Source of the DNA: Cephalotus follicularis
Lineage: Eukaryota > Streptophyta > Magnoliopsida > Oxalidales > Cephalotaceae
DNA: 64,000 nt
Direction of reading: 5' to 3'
NCBI GenBank assembly: GCA_001972305.1
Contig: BDDD01001496.1
Location: 267,236-331,235, forward strand
Shown here: positions 54,982-64,000 of the stretch, piece after piece
Layout: each line of letters begins with the position of its first letter
Numbering within the stretch: the first letter of the stretch is position 1
Program-made: the position numbers and the translations under genes
Notes under the pieces: model-generated
Told to the model about the DNA's origin: nothing
What the model saw: the letters and a program-made list of their open reading frames with translations, nothing else
The model's database searches: none

Positions 54982-57553
54982 GAATGACAATTAGAACCAT
55001 ACCCGCAAGAAGCCGAGCTGGAACTGTATAAACGGGATGGTTTTTTTTTAAAATTTGATTTCGAATTGGTTATGGTATCAATTTATAAAACTCGGGTCAA
55101 TTCCGGGTATTAGAATCATGGACCTGGAATCGACCCGGGTATATTACTTTTTTAATAAATATGTATATATATATATTCTATATATTAAAAAAAGCACACA
55201 CACGCGCATACATACATACATATATATATATATAAAATCTAAATCATAAATAATAAAAATAATTTACTATATTTTTTATTAGTAACAGGTCCGGTTCGAT
55301 TCCGGTACCTATTTTATACTGTATGGTCAATTCTAATACTAATATAATATATCTGAATTAGGTTCGGTCACATATTTAAGTGTGCGAGTCTGAGTCCAGG
55401 TCTTACACTACTCGTACCAGAACCAACCTGTTACCATTCTAAATTTCGATAATAGGGTGGTGGTGTTGAATTTATGTTCCATCACCCGTTGTGACCTTAG
55501 ATTCAAAGAATGCATTCAAGAATTTGAAAAACAAACATATAAATTTGTGACTATGGTGGCAAGTTTTTGAAGATGGTTTGATTGTTTTTGTGGGGAGTGG
55601 TTGTGTTAAGAGGTGGAATGGCGAGATAATGGGTGTTGTGCGTGGGTATGAGTTAATCACTTTTATTAAAGCCAGATTTCTTATGAAAATAATATTACTG
55701 AATGCTTTCGAGAAGCTGGAAAACATAAAGATAGATTTGTGAATGTGATGGCAGTTTGTTAAAGATGGGGTCATTGTAAGGTGATGGAAGAGTGGTTTTG
55801 CTGGAGGTGATAGTTTTTTTTTTTTTGGAAGGATGAAGATGGTAGTTGTTTTGATTTTATTTATTTTTATTTTGTTATCAATAAGGTATTTTATCATATT
55901 TTTAAAAAAATATTGATGATCGTTAGTCAAACTAATGGAATGTCTTCTTTTATTGGATGTTACTGAAGGTAAGTCTGAGTAATTGATAAAAAATTAAAGA
56001 TCTTGACCGCAATAAACGTTTATTTTGAAAAGATATTTGTAATTATCCCAAGAAGATAATGAGTTTTGAGGAAAGACAAAAGTTATTATCATTATGGGAA
56101 ATTGTTCGTTTGAAAAATAGAGAAAGTAACAATTTTTTAATAGGAGTAAGTTTTTTGTCCTATGATGAAGGGCATTGAAAGGTTATTATTTTCAACTAAC
56201 AAAGGAACATAACAATTAAATTAAATGATAAAAACTGAAATTAGCATAGCTTTTATGCCATGCGAGCATTATAAGATAATGAATATGAGAATAACAAATA
56301 ATTATACTTCAATGCAATCCTAACGATTGACAGTAAGTGCATCGTTGCCTTTTTAACATTAATGAAAGTAAATAGATCATGAATCAACCTGTAAAACATA
56401 ATTAAAAAGTTAATGAACATGAAGAGTTATTAACATTTTTTTTTTATGTGAAGTAATGTGATAAAATCTTATTTATGATTTTTTAAAAATGTTAAATGAT
56501 TTTTTTAAAATATCGATGATAACATTTCTAAACTAACAAATGATATTTTCACGAACGGATCTAACCATAAAATTTTGATAGGGTTAAAATAAAAATTTTA
56601 AATAATAAAGAGGCCTAAAAAAATTTTCTCTATATAAATATTTTTTTCTAACTTTTTATAGGTAAAAATTTAGAAAAAAAAAATCCATTTATATTTTTAA
56701 GCAATCGAATTTGTCCATGTAGATGCTTAATTGATACCATGAGGATTGAGCATTTCATAATGGAGAGCTGCGGCGAATATGAAGTTTCAAGTTTTAATTA
56801 TATAGATATAATTCATTATTGAAACTAGGTGGCGTTCATTCATCATGCTTTTTGAAATCAGAACTTACCTTGGTTACAAGGTTTGGTCATATTTGTTTTA
56901 CACAAACATAAAGCTACATCCATATCAACCCAGATTTTGTTACTAATAACAAGATAGTAAAGATAAAAATCCTAAGCAGAAGCTAAAGGTCTTGCCAGTT
57001 GAACCATCAAGTAGCTGTTTAACCCTTTGTTAGTATTAAGAGCATGTGGGTCTCTGAGAAGAAAAGCCAAAAGTGGGTCTCACTAATGAACAAAGTCCAT
57101 TCTTCTAATCTCACATATCCATTGGTACTACAACAAATCTCCTTGTCACAGTGAGTGAAGCAGCTCAAACTATAGGTTCTAAACTCACATATATCCATGT
57201 AACATAAATTATAGGAAATTGAAAAATCAGAACTTCAAAAGTTTGAGATTAGGCTTGTAGAGAATCAATAATACCTACATAAATCTTGTGATAGGATTGC
57301 ATAACACTCTAATAAGAATGAGTCCTACAAATCTCTAGCATTGATTACAATGAACATAATTTAAATAATAACATAGACAAGGTACAATTTCATGAAATTT
57401 ACCAATTTGTGCAAAGAAAAATTACACATTTTACTGGGACCTTTATTTTGCCACCAAATAGAAGTAATAAAAGCTCCACTTCTACTTGTGATGGTTTCAC
57501 ATCTGCACAGTTAGACCACATAAGCAGTGATCAGGAGGAGCCTGCATTTGTGC
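54982..57553. other. AT-rich intergenic DNA downstream of the MCTP gene
   Basis: Contains TA/CA-type microsatellites at 55150-55235. At 55260-55440 there is a stretch with 'ggttcg' and 'ggtacc' motifs of repeat-like character. A diverged two-copy duplication of about 150-180 bp lies at 55490-55800. Pyrimidine/purine-poor sequence continues to the gene. The MCTP 3' UTR probably occupies the last few hundred bases; no clear poly(A) signal was chosen. No other gene is supported. Confidence 0.5.
55490..55800. repeat. Diverged two-copy tandem duplication
   Basis: 'gaatgcattcaagaatttgaaaaacaaacatataaatttgtgact' in copy 1 corresponds to 'gaatgctttcgagaagctggaaaacataaagatagatttgtgaat' in copy 2, about 185 bp apart, with decayed similarity on either side. 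A 152-residue minus frame across it mirrors the duplication and is not regarded as a gene. Confidence 0.6.
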
Positions 57554-59872
57554 TTACAACATGCTGTCTGATCTTGCAGGCAGCCTCCTAAAGAAGTTGA
57601 GTGGGACTGAAGGAAGTTTGTGGCGGAACCTGGGATGCCTTAACACATAAAAGCCTGTTAGGAGGCTCACAACCTGGAATGGAGTGATGTAGAGTACTAT
57701 GGCAGCAATCAGACAGAATGTCACAAATAGTGTGGTAGCTCTTGGGTCTCTCCAGCTCAGCAGGGACTGAAACCTTTCACCCTGCGTAGCCAGGTCACCG
57801 ATCACAGTCTGAACCCTCCCTGCTATACTTCTGAGCCGATCATATCGCATTCTAACTATATCTGATGGCCGGGATGTCGGGAATGTATCAAACTCTTCGT
57901 CAAGTTCATCGGGATGGGCAGCATCAGCATGAGACAGCCGAGTGTCCATGTGAGGAGGGTGGCGCGGCCTCCATCGGAAGTTCCAAATCCCAATCAAGAA
58001 AAGGTAGAGAAAAACTGTGGGAAGTATTAACTCAGGATATAGTACTAAGATTATAAAAAGGATGTGAATTAAAATGCTTGTAAGCGGGTTCTTCCAGTTG
58101 CATATTTGATCAAACCATTTTCCAACTGCAATAAACCCACTTAGAACACCCATAATTCTAAAGAAATTTGCTTTGCTTCTTCTCATGCTCCACATATGGG
58201 AATCCACATCAAGCATGTACTCCACAATCTCTTTCCTCAATGGTGGCTCCGCACGGGTTAGCCTCATTGAGACAATCTGCATTGCCTGATGCCTCAAGCT
58301 ATCAAGCTGAATTACAGATAATGGATGAACATAATGCATCTTTGGCAGCAATGGGTGTGAATACTTATACAACATATTAATCAAAGATGAGCAAGTGAAC
58401 CTCACAGCCAATTGGACTTCACCCATCTTCTTCAGCCCTGAAGAATGTAAAACCAAAAGCGGGTACGAGTGTGTATAAACCCTGTCAGTTTCAAGTGTAG
58501 ACAGTCGAATTCTCACCTTCCCAATTCTTGAGTCCTTTGTCCCTCCACCTCCTCCATGAATATGACCATTATCAAAAACGCCGATTGTAACGACAGTACA
58601 AGGGTCGAAAACCTCCCAAGTGTACTGCTCATTCCACTTTGGCATTAGGCTGTCTAAAATTGTTCTTGTTCGAACCCATTTCTGTCCATACTTTGCCACA
58701 CAATAAGCATCTGTAAATCCTCGCCCATCTTTCGACTTCATTGGCATCAAACCTTGGGCACTTATAATACCCACTTCCAGAATCCCAATGTTTGACTTCC
58801 ATAATTGCTTCGCCGTTGGCCTAAGATCACTACTGTAGTGTGTCGATTCATCCAAAACATGATACCCACCATCCAAACAGACACGCAAATGAATCCTACT
58901 GGCAAACCTAGTATCCTTCTTCTGTTCTCCTTCAACAATCACATACTTCTCTAGATTATACCACCTAGTGTTGACAGGCTTATGATCTAGTCTCCTCTGC
59001 ACAGTTTGCAAAGGGATTGCACACCTCCCCAAGACTTCGTCTTTGTTTGGTGCAACTCTATCTTCTACTGTCAAAATCAGAGGATCTTCAAAAGGTTCAG
59101 CAGCTACAAATAGCAAGTCCTCATTCCAAATCGGATTAATAGTCTTACTTGGAGATGTTCTGGTTCTGAAAGCCTGATTTCCAAGGACAACCTTCACAAA
59201 AACTTCTGGGAATCTAGATTTATCACTCGGTATCAAGTCTTGGGCTTCAATCACATTGACTCTCACATACCAAAGCTTGGGGGAGAGATAAACCTTTGAT
59301 CGAATGTTTGCAACGCCTTCTGTGCTAACTGTGGCAGCATCCGAATGCCATGCATCAGGAAATGCCTCGTCAGCTTGAGTTCCCATCCAAACAGCCAGCA
59401 TCAGCTCTCCCTTAACCTTATCTCCCTTTCTATCTTCCATTCTATACCACTGTGGTGCCAACGGACTATCTGGGGGAACTCGTTTGGGGATATCATTGAG
59501 ATCAAACATAACCCTCCCTATCAAATCATCTAAAATGACATCCTTATCTTTCACAGACACTTCCAAAACTGAAGATTGAATTCGATCTTTCGCGAAAGCA
59601 AAAACCTGATTCCATTCCGGATTTGACTTCTTTTCAAAATGCCTAGTTGTTCCCTTATAGTTTCCAAGCTTTGCCTCAACATACGGATCACAACTACCAG
59701 AAACATCTTTTCCAGGCAAGTCCTTAGCCTTGACGACACGGACATATAGGTATTGCATCTGCTCAACTAGGTCATAGGTGCTTGAGAGCTTATCTCCCGT
59801 AACAGCTCCAGCACCAATGTTGGGCGAGGTCTCCTTCAAAGCAAAGTCTACAGCTTGTGGAGGTTTCTGCAT
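57554..59872 (-). CDS. MCTP3: MCTP/FTIP-family multiple C2 domain and transmembrane region protein
   Basis: An intact single-exon frame of 772 residues, the usual length of the MCTP3/MCTP4 (FTIP3/FTIP4) subgroup. C2A spans about residues 40-163 (GKDVSGSCDPYVEAKLGNYKGTTRH, with Asp56, Asp62, Asp109 and Asp111 as likely Ca2+ ligands). C2B spans about 200-330 and has PEVFVKV where a DPYV-type Asp would be. C2C spans about 362-492 (DGRGFTDAYCVAKYGQKWVRTRT). The phosphoribosyltransferase C-terminal (PRT_C) region follows, with a hydrophobic hairpin at about 595-632 and a second at about 712-744, ending NFFRRLPARSDSML. In Arabidopsis these ER-anchored proteins tether ER to plasma membrane at plasmodesmata and regulate trafficking of mobile proteins such as STM; that role is inferred here. 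The symbol denotes the subgroup; MCTP4 is equally possible. Confidence 0.95.
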   Translation of the reverse strand: MQKPPQAVDFALKETSPNIGAGAVTGDKLSSTYDLVEQMQYLYVRVVKAKDLPGKDVSGSCDPYVEAKLGNYKGTTRHFEKKSNPEWNQVFAFAKDRIQSSVLEVSVKDKDVILDDLIGRVMFDLNDIPKRVPPDSPLAPQWYRMEDRKGDKVKGELMLAVWMGTQADEAFPDAWHSDAATVSTEGVANIRSKVYLSPKLWYVRVNVIEAQDLIPSDKSRFPEVFVKVVLGNQAFRTRTSPSKTINPIWNEDLLFVAAEPFEDPLILTVEDRVAPNKDEVLGRCAIPLQTVQRRLDHKPVNTRWYNLEKYVIVEGEQKKDTRFASRIHLRVCLDGGYHVLDESTHYSSDLRPTAKQLWKSNIGILEVGIISAQGLMPMKSKDGRGFTDAYCVAKYGQKWVRTRTILDSLMPKWNEQYTWEVFDPCTVVTIGVFDNGHIHGGGGGTKDSRIGKVRIRLSTLETDRVYTHSYPLLVLHSSGLKKMGEVQLAVRFTCSSLINMLYKYSHPLLPKMHYVHPLSVIQLDSLRHQAMQIVSMRLTRAEPPLRKEIVEYMLDVDSHMWSMRRSKANFFRIMGVLSGFIAVGKWFDQICNWKNPLTSILIHILFIILVLYPELILPTVFLYLFLIGIWNFRWRPRHPPHMDTRLSHADAAHPDELDEEFDTFPTSRPSDIVRMRYDRLRSIAGRVQTVIGDLATQGERFQSLLSWRDPRATTLFVTFCLIAAIVLYITPFQVVSLLTGFYVLRHPRFRHKLPSVPLNFFRRLPARSDSML

Positions 59873-60207
59873 CTTTTCTAATTGACAGTGACGAAACCGG
59901 AGGCCCCCAAAGAATACTCAACAAACAGATACAAGAGAATAAAAAGAAGGATTTAAAAAACAAAATGTATAAAACAGGTTATGGATTGACGGAGATTTCA
60001 CTCGGACCTTAATCTTCAAAAACACTCCAAGAAAAAAAAAACCCAGCTGTGTCTTGTGCAATTTTTAGGGGGGTTTTACAAATTTTTTAGCTACAAAAGT
60101 TGATCGAGGTTAATGGAAGCTAAGGCTATTGAGAATTTGTTAGTCCAAAGCATAAAACAGAAAACTAATTAGTTCTTTGGAAGTTGTTGACGACAATGCA
60201 CAAAAAC

Positions 60208-60840
60208 CTGCAATAACAAAGTAAGTAAACTATGATTTAGTACTATAATCCATTTGGGTGCCGAGAAAATGAGGAAAAATGAAAGACAATCACATAATAG
60301 TTGAATGTTTGGTTCTAAAATATGAAATGGGAACAGTTAGCGGGGAGTTTTCTTGATCCCATATAATGAACACCATTAGTAAATTACATTAATAAAAATT
60401 AGCCTTTTTTTCTTGCTTTTTTTTTCCTTCTTTTGCTCTTTATATAACTTCTCAGCACCCAAACAGCACAAAAACAGAAAATGTGAGGAGTGATAATAAA
60501 ATAATAGAAAGAATGATGGCATTAAAGAAATCAAACATAAATATGAGAATGTACCATGAAGCAGTGATAGTAAAGTAAATAACACAAAATCAACAGATCT
60601 GCAGTACTGACCAAAATAGAAACCCATTAAATCAAACACAATAAATAACTCAAGTACAGTTGCTCAAGTAAACTAAACTTTCAGAGCTAACTTAGAGCTA
60701 TATCTATAAATACATCAATACATTACTTAAAAGAGTGAACAAAGAAAGAGTTTCAATTTTCAACAACTCAAACCAACTTCACCAAGAGTGTTTACTAAGC
60801 AGTAGCCTTAAGAGAGAGACAAAAAAAAATTATAATGTAC
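60208..60840 (-). other. Inferred 5'-UTR intron of the MCTP gene
   Basis: On the minus strand a donor CAATTGAG/GTACAT (at 60840) and an acceptor TTATTGCAG/GTTTTTG (ending 60208) bound 633 bp. Introns in the leader are common in this gene family as I remember it. The remaining leader (60207-59873) contains short upstream ATGs and leads to the coding ATG at 59872. Confidence 0.45.
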
Positions 60841-60919
60841 CTCAATTGGACACTTTTGAGAGGAACTAGTTCTTCAAGGTGCAACAATGGAAAATAATGT
60901 ACATTTTTTTTTCTTTTCT

Positions 60920-61010
60920 CTTTTAGGAAAAAAATATAATATAGTGAATAGTGATTACTGAAGCTGAGAGTGAAATAATAATATTATAATTGGCCAATGT
61001 TGGGGGGTAA
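60920..61010 (-). promoter_or_regulatory. Candidate core promoter of the MCTP gene
   Basis: Minus-strand sense: GGCCAATTATAA (a CCAAT-like box, near 60985-60996) followed by CACTATATTATATTT (TATA-like, near 60935-60950), about 50-100 bp upstream of the presumed first exon at 60841-60890. AT-rich background lowers the weight of this call. Confidence 0.3.
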
Positions 61011-61505
61011 GATCTGTCAAAGACTGAATCTATCTATAAAGACCACAGTGTACCAACTTTATTTCTATAACCTTTTTTAAATAAACTTTGTCACTCTAAA
61101 TTGTTATAACTATGGTTTGATTTCAAAAACTGTGGTCGGTTTAGGGCCCCATGTGGGGAGTGTTTGGTTGGTACTTGAGTTTGAGTTTTTCTAATGTTTC
61201 TTGGAGATGACAAGCTTTTTTTTTTTTTTTTTGTTTTTCTTGGTTTTGTCATGATATATATATTAGCTTGTTACTAACACACTATGCATGTGTGTCTACT
61301 ATCTACAATATTGTAGTGGATTCTGACACTTGAAGATGCATTGGTCCCCATTACCAAACCAGACTAAAAGATGGTAGAAAAGCATGTGCACATGAGACTT
61401 AGTAATTTCTTTTAGTGAATCTACCTCAAAAAGGTGATTTCTTTTGTGTGTTCGCATAAGTTACAACATCTAAGTGAATTGTATCTTTTGTGTCATTAGA
61501 GTTAT
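61011..61505. other. Intergenic DNA upstream of the MCTP gene
   Basis: AT-rich, with a T-run at 61215-61233 and no coding frame. It likely includes distal promoter sequence of the MCTP gene. It ends where Tat-type LTR sequence begins. Confidence 0.45.
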
Positions 61506-61827
61506 TGTTGATGCGGAAATCTCTCCCACAACAGTACCCCACGTGTGGGGGCGTGATTTGTATTTGGGGAATGCGAGAATCTGTCCGAGGAAGAGGTTTG
61601 TGGATCCCTGCACAAGCAAAAGAGTGGAGAAGGGTCCAGGAGGTTATTCTCCCGGGGGCACTCCGAAGCTCAAGTTAGCTTTAGTACAGAGAGTAATGGG
61701 TTCTTCGTGTGCTAGAAGAAGAGAAAAATGGCTGACCTTTGTACTGTGTTTCATTCTCCTATTTATAGGGATTCTTGTGATTGATGAGCGTCCCATCCGG
61801 AGTGGTTGCCCCTAGGGGGAGGACGTC
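61506..61827. repeat. Truncated Tat-type LTR, third relative of elements A and B
   Basis: Starts TGTTGATGCGG and follows the A and B LTRs in order: 'ccctgcacaag', 'gtccaggaggtt', 'cactccgaagctcaagttag', 'atggctgacctttgta', then a TATA-like 'cctatttatagg' (61756-61768). It is more diverged from both. After about 320 bp, where the relatives continue to about 490, it is cut by the start of a gypsy LTR at 61828. The remainder should lie beyond the window. Confidence 0.75.
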
Positions 61828-64000
61828 TGTAAGAGCCCTAAATATTATAAAATATTATTACTGGGCTTTGTAACTATTTTTCCCACTTTTGGGCTGGACC
61901 CGAAAGTTACGATGTATTTAATTGGGCCTTAATGGAAAATAAATGATGATTTTGGGCCTTAAGATAATATAATTTGTAAATATGGGCTAAAGGAATTATG
62001 TTATTTACCTTGGGCCGGATCTATTGGTATGATTAGATTTCTGGGCCCTATTGTGCAAAGTCTAAATTGGCCATAGTGAGGGGAAGCTGGCCCAAGCCCA
62101 AGGATGGCTCTCCACGGTGAGAATTCTCTCAAGAATTCTAGATCTTTCCTAAGGCTATTATAAAAAGAAAAGGGGACCATTTAGACATGCTTTTGACCAT
62201 TTTACCTTGCACACTCGTTCCACAGAAATGAAGAGAATGGGAGAGAGAGTGAGAGGAAGGTGACAAAGTGGGTGCTGCCATGGAGCCCCCAAGTCCCTTG
62301 TACCTCAGTGGTATAAATACCGTTCTCTGGGAGCCAGGAAGCGTGCAAGGAAGGAATTGGCGAAGTGGAGTATAGCAGTCCCCTGCTTTAAGGAAAGCCA
62401 GATTTAAGGAGGAAGGAGCATCTCCGTTTTCAACCACCTCCCAGGTAGGTTGCTCCATGTCCGAGTGCCTACCAGCATATTTGTGTGCGATTTACTGTGT
62501 GATTGCTGTATGTATTTCCTTGTGTGCTGCTTGCTTGTGTGTAATGTCTGTATAAAATATATATATATATGTGCATATTAAACGTGCAAAAGGGAATTAG
62601 GCATGATTTATATATGTATGATGGCGCCACATGTGATGCCCCCTGTCATGCAAAGTAGTGACCGCACAAAACAGTGCTCAACGCACAAGGACGCCATGGA
62701 CGTCCTTGGCGAGCTAGAGGAAAGCTCCTCTACCCACACGACCGAGCATGGCAGAGCGTCGAGCTTCTCGCCGGCGGCATCGAACTCCTCCCCGTCTCTG
62801 GCGAGCACTGCCATGCGTCTAAGAAGGCAGTGTCACACCTCTGCATTGACGCCATGGCCGGGCGCTCCAAACAGCCGGGCGAAGACGCCATGGCCGGGCG
62901 CTCCAACTGCCGGGGGAAGAAGCCATGGCCGAGCGCTTCATCAGCCGGGAGGAAAGGCATGGGTGCCGGGCGGTGCGCCTGTGAAGTCCGGGCGTAACGT
63001 GACGGGCGCCATGGCTGAGCGTAACCTGCTGGGGACGACGGACCAAGCTGCTATGCCCGGGCGCTAAGGACGAGCGCCAGGGATGCCAGGGAGAGACGCC
63101 AGGGGGAACGGAGCCGAGCGGTGGTATTACGCACTTGGATGCCAGTGCCCGGGGAACTTCCTTGGTTTCCCCTGCCATGTAGGCTCTAGGAGATTCCCCT
63201 TCCCTTCAACGCCGGGGACGCCCCTGGGTTGTGCGCCATAGCCGCCGTCCACCTGTGCTGCCTGTACCGTGAGCCGAACTAGCCTCGGGTGAATGCACTA
63301 CTCCCTGGTCGAGCTTACCAGTGTGCGCTATGGTGGGGGAAGACGAACAACGAAGCTGCATGCCCACGTCCCCTGCATATCCCCTGCGTGCGTAAAGAAA
63401 GAAATGGCGTGGGGGCTGTGTATGCGTGGTAGGGGACTGTGCATGTGAAAGTGTGAATGTTATGTCCATGCATGCATGCCCACTCCCCTGCACGGTGAAA
63501 AGGTATACTAATACCATGCATGTGAATGAGCACGTGTACCCCGGGCAATTGTTAAAAGGTAGATATTTATGTATACATGCGCCAGGAGGAAGGGGGCCAC
63601 GGAGTGTGAACATGCACACGTCCCAACAGTAAGTGCGTGGCCACCCTACATGCATGAAAGAAGGTTTATATGCACGTGCATGTCCGGGCAGTAAGGATAA
63701 GGGAATTGACACATGAAAGTCCCCGGACATATGTTTATATAGTGAAAGGTGACTATGCATACGCCATGCACGTGCTGAGGCGAACCTTGTGCAAGGGAAG
63801 TGCCCTGCACAATGGTGAGCCCCTGACCTGGCTTAAGAAATGGCTTAAGGAAGCCAAAGAAAAGAAAAAGGAAATAAGTCAAGGAAGGAAATAGAATTAA
63901 GAAATGGAATGTAAAAGGAAAAGACTTAGATAAATGGTCCCGAGCTGGTGAGCCCAACATGGGAGAATTCCGCCGAGCAGGTGAACCTACGGGGTGAACT
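61828..64000 (+). mobile_element. Gypsy LTR, plus orientation, running off the right edge
   Basis: Begins TGTAAGAGCCC inside the Tat-type LTR. TATA-like TATTATAAAAAG lies at 62155-62166 in plus sense, followed by a long leader-like region with ATATAT (62556-62570). A GC-rich block (62640-63240) has four or more copies of a unit containing GCCATGGCCGGGCGCTCCAA-like sequence. After 63400 the text is rich in ATGCATG and CCGGGCA motifs. Long frames (for example 62603-63067) come from this GC-rich repeat and have no recognisable domain. No primer site is seen, so the LTR may not end within the window. Confidence 0.7.
62840..63075. repeat. GC-rich degenerate repeat in gypsy LTR
   Basis: Repeated CGCCATGGCCGGGCGCTCCAA-type units (near 62849, 62889, 62925 and a weaker one near 63009) of about 40 bp, each with the palindromic core CCATGG. 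The array lies about 700-900 bp downstream of the TATA-like sequence. Confidence 0.7.

Noticed and set aside
55260..55440. Possible hAT-type MITE ends (CTGTTACCATTCTAA)
   Set aside because: The opposite end near 54985 pairs poorly and no 8-bp duplication could be found.
55472..55930. 152-residue minus-strand frame
   Set aside because: It translates a decayed tandem duplication in AT-rich intergenic DNA; the lysine/isoleucine-rich peptide has no domain.
60376..60639. 87-residue hydrophobic minus-strand frame
   Set aside because: It falls within the inferred 5'-UTR intron of the MCTP gene, in T-rich sequence that gives Phe/Leu-rich translations by chance.
62603..63067. 154-residue plus-strand frame and overlapping minus frames in GC-rich DNA
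   Set aside because: Overlapping long frames in several phases follow from the GC-rich repeat. The peptide is made of repeated PWPGAP-like units, and it lies inside an LTR.

Overview
The window is plant nuclear DNA, most likely from a eudicot. Its one intact host gene is a plant-specific MCTP/FTIP membrane protein (57554-59872, minus), closest in remembered sequence to Arabidopsis MCTP3/MCTP4. Almost everything else is LTR-retrotransposon DNA, nested several layers deep. I saw no bacterial, organellar, rRNA, tRNA or CRISPR features. Species and chromosome cannot be read from the sequence.

Layout from left to right. (1) 1-~3720: 5' end of a minus-strand Ty3/gypsy element (long LTR, tRNA-Met primer site, decayed gag) running off the left edge. 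It abuts a LINE-type DUF4283 fragment (3803-4120). (2) 4563-15142: element A, a complete but dead Tat-lineage Ty3/gypsy element on the minus strand with target duplication GAAAT. It carries gag-pro-RT-RNaseH-second RNaseH-integrase and, near its 3' LTR, an antisense gene. (3) 16912-26793: element E, a minus-strand Copia element missing most of pol. Element D, a minus-strand SIRE-like Copia element, sits inside its 3' LTR. D has gag and a 'plant transposon protein' ORF but no visible pol, and its rearranged left LTR holds a Mutator-type MITE (17848-18049). (4) 27019-36168: element C, a plus-strand Copia element with target duplication GTTTT, near-identical LTRs, a structured leader and a dead pol. 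A 1.5-kb solo LTR (34357-35873) sits in its 3' LTR. (5) 36181-54976: element B, a second Tat element of the same family as A. It is interrupted by a Copia-type solo LTR (40983-45901), itself interrupted by a gypsy solo LTR (41793-44223), and by another gypsy solo LTR in gag (50475-53350). All three insertions have exact 5-bp target duplications. (6) 54977-57553: AT-rich intergenic DNA. (7) the MCTP gene with an inferred 5'-UTR intron. (8) 61506-64000: a third, truncated Tat-type LTR cut by a plus-strand gypsy LTR that runs off the right edge.

Four observations stand out. First, the antisense gene of Tat element B begins, in a strong start context, with Met followed by ARTKQT, the exact N-terminus of histone H3; element A keeps ARTKQT but has lost the Met. 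Second, arrays of a short CpG-rich palindrome (AAAGACGTCGACGTCTTT, or the variant AAGCGTCGACGCTT) recur in LTRs or leaders of at least five apparently unrelated retroelements. Third, the leader of element C has three copies of a conserved 21-nt segment, each flanked by different arms that can pair. Fourth, element D pairs a SIRE-type gag with a transposon-protein ORF and no pol. All retroelement reading frames carry stops, frameshifts or catalytic substitutions, so none looks autonomous.
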